Source: Gammaproteobacteria bacterium (GTDB lineage: Bacteria > Pseudomonadota > Gammaproteobacteria > Pseudomonadales > Halieaceae). Taken from it: a stretch of 64,000 nucleotides of DNA. The number at the start of each line of letters is the position of its first letter. Within the stretch, counting starts at the first letter, position 1. The translations under genes were made by a program, and so were the position numbers. Below are positions 17,260 through 25,458 of the stretch, piece by piece. The stretch covers positions 806,001 through 870,000 of the forward strand of contig JAUHXH010000001.1 in NCBI GenBank assembly GCA_030427085.1, given 5' to 3'. The notes below the pieces were generated by a model that had not been told where the DNA came from, did no database searches, and saw only the letters and a list, made by a program, of their open reading frames with translations.

Positions 17260-17363
17260 TGCCCCCATGTTGGCCGAAAGCACGCAGGCCCGTGCCTCGC
17301 CCTCATGGTAACGCGCCCACGCCGGACTGCCACCCCTTTTTGGCAGCCCGGCACAGGTCTTAC

Positions 17364-17777
17364 TCATTCATTGGCGGCAGTACGCAGGGACTTGGCGATA
17401 CGTGCTTCGCGAATACGGACGGGACTCGGCTCAGCCTTCAATCCCTGTCCAGACTGAACCCTGGAACGAGAGGGATACGCTTCGGCGGATGTGGATACCA
17501 GCGGGGCCACCGCGCCGGTACGGGCATGGATCAGCGCAATCCTGTGGATGCCGTCATGGAGCGTCCAACGTCCATCCAGCAGTACGGAGAACTGTTCCCG
17601 CGGTATGCTGTGATGCAGGCCATTCTCCCGGCAATACACCTGCCACACGTTACAAACTTGCTCAAAGGTCAGTTCCCGCTCCTCGGCGAGAAAACTCAAT
17701 ACGTAGTGAATGCAGGCCGCCAGCCCCGCCAACAGCAAGGCCGAAAAAACCAGAAATTCGTGATTGCCCAGATCCAT
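17364..17777 (-). CDS. Hypothetical single-pass membrane protein
   Basis: This 137-residue protein starts MDLGNHEFLVFSALLLAGLAACIHYVLSFL, with one membrane segment at about residues 9-30. The soluble part has ELTFEQVCNVWQVYCRENGL and FSVLLDGRWTLHDGIHRIALIHARTG, then a basic Ser/Arg-rich tail. I cannot assign a family. It is downstream of, and in the same direction as, the RimK cluster. Confidence 0.55.
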   Translation of the reverse strand: MDLGNHEFLVFSALLLAGLAACIHYVLSFLAEERELTFEQVCNVWQVYCRENGLHHSIPREQFSVLLDGRWTLHDGIHRIALIHARTGAVAPLVSTSAEAYPSRSRVQSGQGLKAEPSPVRIREARIAKSLRTAANE

Positions 17778-17873
17778 GTACGCTCCTCCCTTGAATGCCA
17801 CCATTTTGGTGGCTTGGGAGTCTGGATCGAATGGCTGGTAGCGACAGGCACTTGGCCGTGGGCGTCGCTGTAT

Positions 17874-18944
17874 TCAGGTAATTGGCGCCTCGCTGGCGTC
17901 TTCACCGACGGCCAGGGCCGAATCCTCAGGCTGATGCTCTTCCTGGAATTGCTCAATCTGGCGTTCTACCGCGGTTACCTTCCGGCCGTACTGTGCAATG
18001 TGGAATGTGGCATCACCCTCATACACCAGCGGCAAATTGGTGCGACCGATCACCATGCCGGCATCGGGGGCCACCAACTCGGTTTCGGTGCCACCGAGTG
18101 GGTCAGCCACCAGCGCCAGCACCTGTCCACGAACAACCTTCGCACCCAGCGGTACTAACGTGCGCAGGATGCCGCTCTCCGGCGCGCGCAACCAGTGGGT
18201 TTGCTGGCTGATGATCGGAGGTGCGGTCGCTTTGGTCGCCCGACTCTTACGTAGCATGCCTATCGAACGCATAACATTAACCACGCCTCTCACACCGGCG
18301 CGAATATACATTTCCTCGAAACGCAGGGCCTCGCCCGCCTCGTAGAGAATCACCGGAATATTCATATCGCCGGCGCACTCGCGCAGGGAACCGTCGCGAA
18401 TTTTTGCGTCGATGGCCAGAGGCACACCGAAGGCCTGGGTCATTTCCAGAGCAGCGGGGTCATCGAGGTCGGCACGAATCTGCGGGTAGTTACTGCGGTG
18501 ACGCGCCCCCGTATGGAGGTCGATACCGTGCGTTGCTTTGCTGACAATTTCCTTCACGAAGGTGTGGGCGACACGCCCGGTCAAGGATCCTTTGGCGGAG
18601 CCAGGAAAGCTGCGATTCAGATCGCGACCGTCGGGCAGGTAACGCGCGTGATTGAGGAAGCCGTAGACATTGACGATGGGAATGGCGATCAGCGTGCCGC
18701 GCAGGTTCGCCAATGACTTGTGGCGTAACACGCGACGCACAATTTCCACACCATTAATTTCATCGCCGTGGATCGCGCCAGAAATAAACAGCGTGGGGCC
18801 AGGACGTTTACTGTGAACTACCTGCAACGTTATGGACAGGTCGTCATGGGTATACATCGGCGCAACCCGAATATCCACCGCGCGCCGCTCTCCGGGCGGA
18901 ATACTCTCGCCCCCAATCACAAAGTCCGGCCGTTTTTGCGCCAT
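17874..18944 (-). CDS. Succinylglutamate desuccinylase/aspartoacylase family zinc hydrolase
   Basis: The 356-residue protein has the M14-like metal site FISGAIHGDEINGVEIVRR (H and E ligands about residues 58-62), RDLNRSFPGS, and GIDLHTGA with the third ligand. A C-terminal barrel-sandwich domain (about 255-325) has VVRGQVLALVADPLGG. The family removes acyl groups from amino acids or acts as a carboxypeptidase. It starts 1 nt after the rimK stop, so the substrate is probably linked to glutamylation rather than arginine catabolism (no ast genes are nearby). Confidence 0.88.
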   Translation of the reverse strand: MAQKRPDFVIGGESIPPGERRAVDIRVAPMYTHDDLSITLQVVHSKRPGPTLFISGAIHGDEINGVEIVRRVLRHKSLANLRGTLIAIPIVNVYGFLNHARYLPDGRDLNRSFPGSAKGSLTGRVAHTFVKEIVSKATHGIDLHTGARHRSNYPQIRADLDDPAALEMTQAFGVPLAIDAKIRDGSLRECAGDMNIPVILYEAGEALRFEEMYIRAGVRGVVNVMRSIGMLRKSRATKATAPPIISQQTHWLRAPESGILRTLVPLGAKVVRGQVLALVADPLGGTETELVAPDAGMVIGRTNLPLVYEGDATFHIAQYGRKVTAVERQIEQFQEEHQPEDSALAVGEDASEAPIT

Positions 18945-18945
18945 T

Positions 18946-19857
18946 TTACCCCCGGGTCCGACGCGAACCCCTGGAGGGACGCGCATTTTCTTCGATGTAG
19001 TCGATAATACGCCCGGCGATATCCTTGCCGGTTGCTTCCTCAATACCGCGCAGTCCTGGCGACGAGTTGACCTCCATGATCAGCGGGCCCCGAGACGAAC
19101 GCAGGATGTCTACGCCCGCCACATTCAAGCCCATAGTGCTGGCCGCCTTCACTGCCGTGCTGCGTTCTTCCGGCGTCAATTTTGTCACGATGGCACTGCC
19201 ACCGCGATGTAAATTGGAGCGGAAGTCTCCATCCGCCGCGCTACGCTCCATCGCCGCCACCACCCGTCGGCCGATCACAAAAGCACGCACATCACTGCCT
19301 CCGGCCTCCTTGATGAACTCCTGTACCAAAAAGTCCGCACCCAGTTCAGTGAAGGCGTCGATCACCGACTCTGCCGCTTTGATCGTCTCGGCCAGCACCA
19401 CTCCCCTGCCCTGCGTACCCGACAGCAATTTGAGCACGACCGGGCTCCCGCCAACCATCTTGATCAATGCACGGGCATCCTGCACATCGTGCGCAAAACC
19501 CGTGACCGGCATGCCGAGTCCCTTGCGCGAGAGCAATTGCAGTGCACGCAGTTTATCGCGGGATCGTCCCAATGGAATCGATTCGGTCAGGCAGTAAACG
19601 CCCATCATTTCAAATTGCCGAATCACGGCTGTTCCGTAGTCCGTAATGGAGGCACCGATGCGCGGAATCACGGCGTCATAACCTTCCAGGCGCTCCCCCT
19701 TGAAGAAGATGCCGGGTTTGGACGAGTTGATGTCCATGTGGCACTTCAGGGTGTCGATCACTCGTACTTCATGGCCACGCTTGGTGGCCGCTTCCACCAG
19801 GCGTCGCGTGCTGTACAGATTTTTGTTGCGAGACAGGATGCCCAGCTTCATCTTCAT
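18946..19857 (-). CDS. rimK: Ribosomal protein S6 glutamate ligase RimK
   Basis: RimK is an ATP-grasp ligase that adds glutamates to the C-terminus of ribosomal protein S6 and can make poly-alpha-glutamate. The 303-residue protein matches it throughout: [20 protein letters not shown], the ATP-grasp loop [14 protein letters not shown], and the metal-binding [28 protein letters not shown]. The start at 19857 gives the standard N-terminus. It is followed directly by the desuccinylase-like gene and preceded by a RimB-type protease. Confidence 0.95.
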   Translation of the reverse strand: MKMKLGILSRNKNLYSTRRLVEAATKRGHEVRVIDTLKCHMDINSSKPGIFFKGERLEGYDAVIPRIGASITDYGTAVIRQFEMMGVYCLTESIPLGRSRDKLRALQLLSRKGLGMPVTGFAHDVQDARALIKMVGGSPVVLKLLSGTQGRGVVLAETIKAAESVIDAFTELGADFLVQEFIKEAGGSDVRAFVIGRRVVAAMERSAADGDFRSNLHRGGSAIVTKLTPEERSTAVKAASTMGLNVAGVDILRSSRGPLIMEVNSSPGLRGIEEATGKDIAGRIIDYIEENARPSRGSRRTRG

Positions 19858-19883
19858 TAATACTTTCCCTGGCGTGTAGCGCG

Positions 19884-20327
19884 TTATTGCTCGGGGGATT
19901 GGTTGTAGCCACTGAGATAGGAACGCCCGGGATCTACGAGATAATCGCCACGGATAGCGGTGCGCCCTAACAGCATACGGAATTTCATGGTATCCCGGTC
20001 GGTGAGCGTAAGTTCCACGCGGTGCGAATTGCCGCCGATATCCACTTCGGCCTCGATCACATAGCGCAACTCTTCGTGCCCGCCTGAATCCCGCACGGTG
20101 CGTTGGTCTGCAACCGGTGCCTCGCACTCAACCACATAGTCCAGATCATCCTGCCGAGGGTGAATGGAGAAGCGCACCCATTGCGCACCGTCCCGTTCAA
20201 ACGGCTCGAGTCGAAACGCATGCAGCGCACTGGTCCGTGCACCGGTATCCACCTTGGCCTTGATCCGCTCAATGCCCAGGCCGGGCAGCGCCAGCCATTC
20301 TCTCCACCCCAGTGTCTGATTCACCAT
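19884..20327 (-). CDS. RimB-type retropepsin-like protease (DUF785)
   Basis: This 147-residue protein has the aspartic-protease-like motif [17 protein letters not shown] (D27-T-G) and the second half [21 protein letters not shown]. In pseudomonads a related protein, RimB, is encoded with rimK and works with it in S6 modification. Its place 26 nt upstream of rimK fits. It is often labelled ATP-dependent zinc protease, but the fold is that of a single-domain retroviral-type protease. Confidence 0.88.
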   Translation of the reverse strand: MVNQTLGWREWLALPGLGIERIKAKVDTGARTSALHAFRLEPFERDGAQWVRFSIHPRQDDLDYVVECEAPVADQRTVRDSGGHEELRYVIEAEVDIGGNSHRVELTLTDRDTMKFRMLLGRTAIRGDYLVDPGRSYLSGYNQSPEQ

Positions 20328-20340
20328 GCGTAACTTCCCC

Positions 20341-21198
20341 TCAGGAATCTTTCTGCAGGACCAAAGTGCCGTCCAGGTGCACGTCCCGTTGCGGGAACGC
20401 GATCACCACATCGTGCGCCCGGAACACTTCATCTATATGAAAGCGCAAAGCACTACGTACCGCGCGCAAGCCGCCCTCTGCCTCGGCGTGAACCCAGACA
20501 TCCAGGGTGAAATCGAGTGAATTATCGCCAAAGCCTTCGAAGAAAACTTTGTGCGCGGGCTTTTCCAGTACGTCTGGGTGCTCTTGCGCAGCCTGATGTA
20601 ACAAACGCTCAACCAATCGAACATCGGAGCCATAGGCGACGCCAACACTGACCGTGCCACGCACCTCGTGATCTACCAGCGTCCAGTTGGTCACGGTATT
20701 TTCCAACAGGTGGCTGTTGGGCACCAGCAGGTGAACGCCATCCACACGGCGAATGCGGGTGGAGCGAGTATTGATCGACTCGACGGTACCTTTTACATCG
20801 TCCAACTCCAGGAAGTCCCCGATCTTGATGGGGCGCTCCCACATCAGGATCCAACCGCTGATAAAGTTGTTGATGATGTTCTGGGCGCCAAAACCCACCC
20901 CAATCGCTACCGCACCTGAGATAAATGCGAAGGCCGCCAGGGGAACTTGCAGAAAGTGCAGCGTGCTGAGGCCGAGTACCACAAACCCCACGATCATGTA
21001 GCCACGCGACAGTAACTGCACGAGATCACGGTTTACGCCGCGCGCACCCATTCGATGCCGCAGGAAACGACCCGACCAGATGATCAGTAAACCACCCAGA
21101 ACTACCAGCCCGGCCACCTGTAACAATTGCAGGGTGCTCAGGGTGTGATCACCAATCGTGACTATGGGGGAGCGCAAAAATTCGATAACCTGTTCCAT
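20341..21198 (-). CDS. Small-conductance mechanosensitive channel, MscS family
   Basis: The 285-residue protein has three membrane segments (about 24-45, 62-84 and 90-115), the pore helix [26 protein letters not shown], and the cytoplasmic beta and alpha/beta domains ([44 protein letters not shown]). Length and layout match MscS, which opens under membrane tension to release solutes. It is upstream of the rimB-rimK genes (13-nt gap) and divergent from the CorA-like gene. Confidence 0.92.
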   Translation of the reverse strand: MEQVIEFLRSPIVTIGDHTLSTLQLLQVAGLVVLGGLLIIWSGRFLRHRMGARGVNRDLVQLLSRGYMIVGFVVLGLSTLHFLQVPLAAFAFISGAVAIGVGFGAQNIINNFISGWILMWERPIKIGDFLELDDVKGTVESINTRSTRIRRVDGVHLLVPNSHLLENTVTNWTLVDHEVRGTVSVGVAYGSDVRLVERLLHQAAQEHPDVLEKPAHKVFFEGFGDNSLDFTLDVWVHAEAEGGLRAVRSALRFHIDEVFRAHDVVIAFPQRDVHLDGTLVLQKDS

Positions 21199-21300
21199 CG
21201 GGTGCCTCGTGGCTGCTTCCGCTCTGGCCGAATCGCAAGGGGCGCTGAGTTTGCACGGCCCCGGTTGTGAATGCGAAGGGGATTTGCGGGAATTATTGTC

Positions 21301-22263
21301 ATGATCAGAGCCATTTTGCTATCGGAACAGGGACAGTTCAATGAGGGCGGCGCCGAGTTGATCGAGCGCTGGCGACAGGAAGCCAATGCCAGACTTTGGC
21401 TGGACATCGAGGACCCTCAGGCCAGTGTCGAATTACTGGCCGAACTCGGATGTGACGAGAGTTCCATTCGCGACAGCCTTCGCAAACGGCATCCCCCCCG
21501 TGTGGAGCAGTTTGAACACTACACCTTCGTGCTGTTTCGAGGTATCGCCGCTCTGGATGAGCACCTGAATCTCGACGCGCAGCAGTTGGGCCTGTGGGTG
21601 GGCGAAAGCATTCTAATCACCATTCGTCGTGGCCAATCTGTCAGCATTCAGCACTGGTGGGAACAACAACGCGCCACGCAGACCCTACCCGCGCCGGGCG
21701 AACTGGCACTGCGCCTGCTGTATTTTGCCAGCGGGCGCTACCTGGAGCGTCTGCTGCAGTTTGAAGATCAACTTGGCGAACTGGAAGACGGCATGTTGAT
21801 GGAGCAATCCGAATCGGAAATGCGAGAATTGGTGATCTATCGGTCACGCCTGCGCAAACTCCGACGGATCTTTAATTACCACCAACGCCTGGCAGAGGAA
21901 ATCTGGCGCGGCGACTGTCCGCTACTGGGCGCAGGAGAAGACGACAGCCTGCCGCAGCGCAGGGACTTGTTCGAGCGCTGCGAGCGCCTGCACAGTCTGT
22001 GTGCCATGTATTACGAGATCTGTGGTGACCTGGTGGAAGGCTATATTTCGCTCAGCTCGCACCGGCTCAACCACACCATGAAAATCCTGACCATCATCAC
22101 GGCCATCTTCGTACCGCTGGGCTTTATGGCGGGGCTGTACGGCATGAACTTCGAGTACATGCCGGAACTCGGCTGGAAGTATGCTTATTTCGTGTTGTTG
22201 AGCGTGATGGCGACGCTGGCGGGTACGATGATGTTCCTGTTCAGGCGATTCAAGTGGTGGTGA
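21301..22263 (+). CDS. CorA/ZntB family divalent-cation transporter
   Basis: This 320-residue protein has a long cytoplasmic funnel domain and two C-terminal membrane helices. After the first comes the signature YGMNFEYMPELGWKYA, containing the GMN motif that forms the pore mouth. Its N-terminus (ARLWLDIEDPQ) and loop resemble ZntB-like zinc transporters, but Mg2+ or another cation cannot be excluded. The ATG at 21301 was preferred to an upstream in-frame ATG at 21271. Confidence 0.9.
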   Translation: MIRAILLSEQGQFNEGGAELIERWRQEANARLWLDIEDPQASVELLAELGCDESSIRDSLRKRHPPRVEQFEHYTFVLFRGIAALDEHLNLDAQQLGLWVGESILITIRRGQSVSIQHWWEQQRATQTLPAPGELALRLLYFASGRYLERLLQFEDQLGELEDGMLMEQSESEMRELVIYRSRLRKLRRIFNYHQRLAEEIWRGDCPLLGAGEDDSLPQRRDLFERCERLHSLCAMYYEICGDLVEGYISLSSHRLNHTMKILTIITAIFVPLGFMAGLYGMNFEYMPELGWKYAYFVLLSVMATLAGTMMFLFRRFKWW

Positions 22264-22345
22264 GATGGAGCGTCCAAAAACTAGAATTACGGTTATTTAA
22301 TGGCGCTATCTGTCTGTTTTACATGTATTTATTGAATATCAGTTA

Positions 22346-22369
22346 GCCGCTTCCCACCTTGGGAGCGGC
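22346..22369 (+). terminator. Hairpin between the CorA-like gene and the hydrolase gene
   Basis: GCCGCT-T-CCC (22346-22355) pairs with GGGAGCGGC (22361-22369). No U-tract follows, so it may be a Rho-dependent end or an mRNA 3' stabiliser. Confidence 0.45.
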
Positions 22370-22472
22370 GTTGATCGGGGCGCCCTCAATACCCGCCACG
22401 AGAGACGCCGCCCCGAATTTTCCGGACGACACACCAACCTCTCCCCACTCCCCCGACGCTACAATCGGCCAC

Positions 22473-23231
22473 ATGCCATACGACACTAATTCCGATATTT
22501 ACTACGAACTCCACGGCAGCGGGATCCCCCTGCTCCTGGGCTTTCCCCTGATGGCTTCCCAGAAGGCGCTCTTCGGCGACTCAGGCGAGCAGGTAAAACA
22601 GGGCTACCTCGATCGCTTGACCGACCGGTTTGAGGTGCTTTGCATCGACTACCCGAGCATTGGGCAAAGCGGTGACATCCCCGTAGAGGACTTTACCGCC
22701 GACCGAATCTGCCGCGACCTGCTGTCCGTAGCGGATGCTGCGGGCTTTGATCGATTCGCCTACTGGGGCTACTCCTTTGGGGCCGTTGCCGGCTTACAGC
22801 TGGCCTGGCGTACCGACCGGCTAACTGCGCTGGTGGTAGGCGGTTGGCCGCCGCTGGGAGCTCAGTACGACGATATCCTGAAGGCGGCTATCGAGCAGAA
22901 GGAGAGTCCCCCCGAGTCCGCACAGGTGATTCTCCGATCGCCGGAGCAGTATGCGCAATGGGAGTCTCTCTATAACAGTATTCAGGGCTGGCCAGAATCG
23001 AAAGCCGCTGCTGAACTACGCTGCCCCGGACTGGCCATCGCTGGCGAAAACGGCGATATCGACGCGGGCTCGCAGTGGATGCGCAACGCCAGCATTTTGC
23101 GCGAGAAGCGCGCCACGCTGGAGGGCTACGGCTGGCGGGTCACACTGATCCCGGATCGCGATTTCAGCGTAGTCATGGAACCCGATGCCATCGTACCACC
23201 GGTGCGTCACTTTCTGGACGAGGTGCTATAG
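22473..23231 (+). CDS. Alpha/beta hydrolase
   Basis: This 252-residue alpha/beta-hydrolase-fold protein has the nucleophile elbow YWGYSFGAVAGLQLAWR (Ser at about residue 107), an oxyanion segment near LLLGFPLMASQ, and no signal peptide, so it is cytoplasmic. The substrate is not evident. The start at 22473 gives a normal N-terminus (MPYDTNSDIYYELHGSG). A TACAAT box at 22460-22465 sits only 7 nt before the ATG, but no good -35 is visible. One nucleotide separates it from the M19 gene. Confidence 0.8.
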   Translation: MPYDTNSDIYYELHGSGIPLLLGFPLMASQKALFGDSGEQVKQGYLDRLTDRFEVLCIDYPSIGQSGDIPVEDFTADRICRDLLSVADAAGFDRFAYWGYSFGAVAGLQLAWRTDRLTALVVGGWPPLGAQYDDILKAAIEQKESPPESAQVILRSPEQYAQWESLYNSIQGWPESKAAAELRCPGLAIAGENGDIDAGSQWMRNASILREKRATLEGYGWRVTLIPDRDFSVVMEPDAIVPPVRHFLDEVL

Positions 23232-23232
23232 C

Positions 23233-24243
23233 GTGAGCGAATCGAAGGCGGAAGCCATCCTGCAAGAGGCCCTGGTGTGGGATAACCACGCCTGCATGCC
23301 GCTGCGCCCGCACGACCACAGTTTCCTGCCGCAGTTGGAGCGCTTGCGTTCGATGGGCTTCGATGCGGTTACACTCAACATCGGTTTTGGCACGCAATCT
23401 TTGAAGGAACACCTGGCCATGCTGGACAGCTTCCACAGCTGGCTGGCACAACACCCTGATAGGTACCTTGTCGCCTACACGGTGTCGGACATTGACCGGG
23501 CCCGTCAGGAGCACAAGCTCGCCGTTCTATTCGATATCGAGGGCATGGCCTTGCTCGACGATGGCGACATCGAACCCATTTCCGAGCTTCGGCAGCGCGG
23601 CGTAGGATGGATGCTGGTTGCCTACAACAGGAACAATGCAGCCGGCGGCGGCTGTATGGACAGTGACAGCGGCCTCACCGCACACGGTCAGCGCATACTC
23701 CGGGAAATGGAGCGCGTTGGTATGATTCCCTGCTGCTCCCACTCTGGCCACCGCACCGCAAGGGACTTGATGGCGGCCGCAGAGGGCCCGGTAATTTTCT
23801 CCCACAGCAATGCCTCGGCCGTGCATGATCATTTGCGCAACATCCCGGACGAGCTGATTCGCGCCTGCGCGGTTACCGGCGGTGTTGTCGGCGTGAACGG
23901 CATCGGAGAATTTCTGGGAGACGGAACCGACTACGCGGCGCTACTGTTACGACACATCGACCACATCGTGCAGTTGGTTGGCCCCCGGCATGTCGGCCTG
24001 GCGCTAGACTATTGCTTTGATCGCCAGGAACTGGTGGATTACCTGTTGGCCAAGCCAGAATTGTTCCCCAACATGAGCGACATTGAATCTGCCGTTCGCA
24101 TGGCTCCCCCGGAAGTACTGCCGGAACTGGTTGAAGGCATGCAGGGGCTCGGCTACGACGAACCGGCTATTCACAGCGTACTCGGTGGCAACTGGCGGCG
24201 AGTCGCCGCGCAGGTCTGGAAGCCCGCCGCAATACCCGCTTGA
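23233..24243 (+). CDS. Membrane-dipeptidase-type peptidase (M19)
   Basis: This 336-residue metallopeptidase matches renal dipeptidase (M19): first metal motif WDNHACMPL (about residues 17-25), bridging glutamate in LFDIEGMALLDD, the SHSGHRTARDL histidines, FSHSNASAV, and the C-terminal NWRRVAAQVW. M19 enzymes split dipeptides, including those with D-residues, in a binuclear zinc site. No signal peptide is seen, so a cytoplasmic role is likely. GTG start at 23233, coupled to the hydrolase upstream. Confidence 0.9.
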   Translation: MSESKAEAILQEALVWDNHACMPLRPHDHSFLPQLERLRSMGFDAVTLNIGFGTQSLKEHLAMLDSFHSWLAQHPDRYLVAYTVSDIDRARQEHKLAVLFDIEGMALLDDGDIEPISELRQRGVGWMLVAYNRNNAAGGGCMDSDSGLTAHGQRILREMERVGMIPCCSHSGHRTARDLMAAAEGPVIFSHSNASAVHDHLRNIPDELIRACAVTGGVVGVNGIGEFLGDGTDYAALLLRHIDHIVQLVGPRHVGLALDYCFDRQELVDYLLAKPELFPNMSDIESAVRMAPPEVLPELVEGMQGLGYDEPAIHSVLGGNWRRVAAQVWKPAAIPA

Positions 24244-24293
24244 CGCAACTTCGCCCCCCGGCGCATGATGCTTCTTTTGTCTTGATCGAGAAC

Positions 24294-25358
24294 ATGGCAA
24301 CACGGCATCAACGCGAAAACGCGGCATCTATTCCCGTCACAATCCGGGAACTGCAAGCGTCGGCTGAGGCAGCCGCCGATGGTCTGGCCACCATCTACCT
24401 ACCGGGTGGCGACCCAACCAGAGTACCCCAGGAACAAATTGTCAGCGGTGAGCTTGCCCACGACGGCACTCAGGAAATCCTGTCCCTGACGGAAGATCTG
24501 ATGCTGACCCGCATGGATGTCAGGCATATTCCCGAAACCGCGCACGAAAACTGCTATTCACTGCAGTACGATGGCTGGCTGTTCCTTCACTTCCGTCTTG
24601 ACGGCCTGAGCCGGGAAGCCTCTCCCAGCGGAGATACCGCCATGCTGGGGCGCAACAGTTTCATCCTGTCGGCCTCACGCCATGGCCAGGCAACAACTCG
24701 TGAAGTGCTCGGCGATAGCTGGCGCACAGTGGGCATTGTCTGCCAACCCTCGTTCGTAGCCCGTGAGTTGCAACTGCGGGACGAGGTGATGCCGGAAGAA
24801 CTGCGACGCTTTCAGGCTGGCGAAGACAACGTCGACTTCTGGTACGCCGGGGAGATGACCAATGAAATGTCTTCCGTTGCCAATGCCCTGCTCCACCCCA
24901 GTGTTTCCGGCAGTGTCCAACAAATTTACCTGCGCGCCAAAGTAGTGGAACTGGTCTGCCTGGCGATGGACCGCCTGCAGTGCACACGTCCCTCCGTCAG
25001 CCCCACGTTGCGCCTGGGGCAATACGATGTGGCCTGCCTGAATCGGGCCAGAGAACTCCTGGAAGCCAGTCCCACTACGCCGAGCCTGGGCGAACTGGCG
25101 CGACAGGTCGGCCTGAATCGCAGCAAACTCGCCGCCGGCTTCAAACATGTGTTTGGCATGACGATTGGCGCCTACCACCGCGAGTTGCGCCTGCAACTCG
25201 CCCTGCAGGCCCTGAAGTCGCGCAGTGCGCCCATCGGCCGTGTGGCCGAAGATGCGGGATACAGCGATCCCGGCAGTTTTACCAAGGCATTCAAAGCCCG
25301 CTTTGACATGCTGCCATCGGAAGTCATTCCGGAAGACGTAACACCCTCCGCAAATTGA
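24294..25358 (+). CDS. AraC family transcriptional regulator, PchR-like
   Basis: This 354-residue protein has a C-terminal AraC/XylS double helix-turn-helix (about residues 255-350: LGELARQVGLNRSKLAAGFK, then GRVAEDAGYSDPGSFTKAFK). Its N-terminal sensory part (WLFLHFRLDGLSR, SWRTVGIVC) resembles PchR-type regulators that control TonB-receptor genes. It sits directly upstream of a TonB receptor gene, so it probably activates that operon. The ATG at 24294 was chosen; a TTG at 24240 overlapping the previous stop is an alternative. Confidence 0.85.
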   Translation: MATRHQRENAASIPVTIRELQASAEAAADGLATIYLPGGDPTRVPQEQIVSGELAHDGTQEILSLTEDLMLTRMDVRHIPETAHENCYSLQYDGWLFLHFRLDGLSREASPSGDTAMLGRNSFILSASRHGQATTREVLGDSWRTVGIVCQPSFVARELQLRDEVMPEELRRFQAGEDNVDFWYAGEMTNEMSSVANALLHPSVSGSVQQIYLRAKVVELVCLAMDRLQCTRPSVSPTLRLGQYDVACLNRARELLEASPTTPSLGELARQVGLNRSKLAAGFKHVFGMTIGAYHRELRLQLALQALKSRSAPIGRVAEDAGYSDPGSFTKAFKARFDMLPSEVIPEDVTPSAN

Positions 25359-25381
25359 CGCCTGCCCGATTTGATGTGACT

Positions 25382-25401
25382 CCAGCCCGACACCGGGCTG
25401 G
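25382..25401 (+). terminator. Hairpin after the AraC gene
   Basis: CCAGCCCG (25382-25389) pairs perfectly with CGGGCTGG (25394-25401) around ACAC. It has no adjacent U-tract. Confidence 0.45.
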
Positions 25402-25458
25402 ATGACGGTGGCACAATCAAGCTGACAAAAAAATAGTTCCTCAGGGAGGCAGAGCAAA

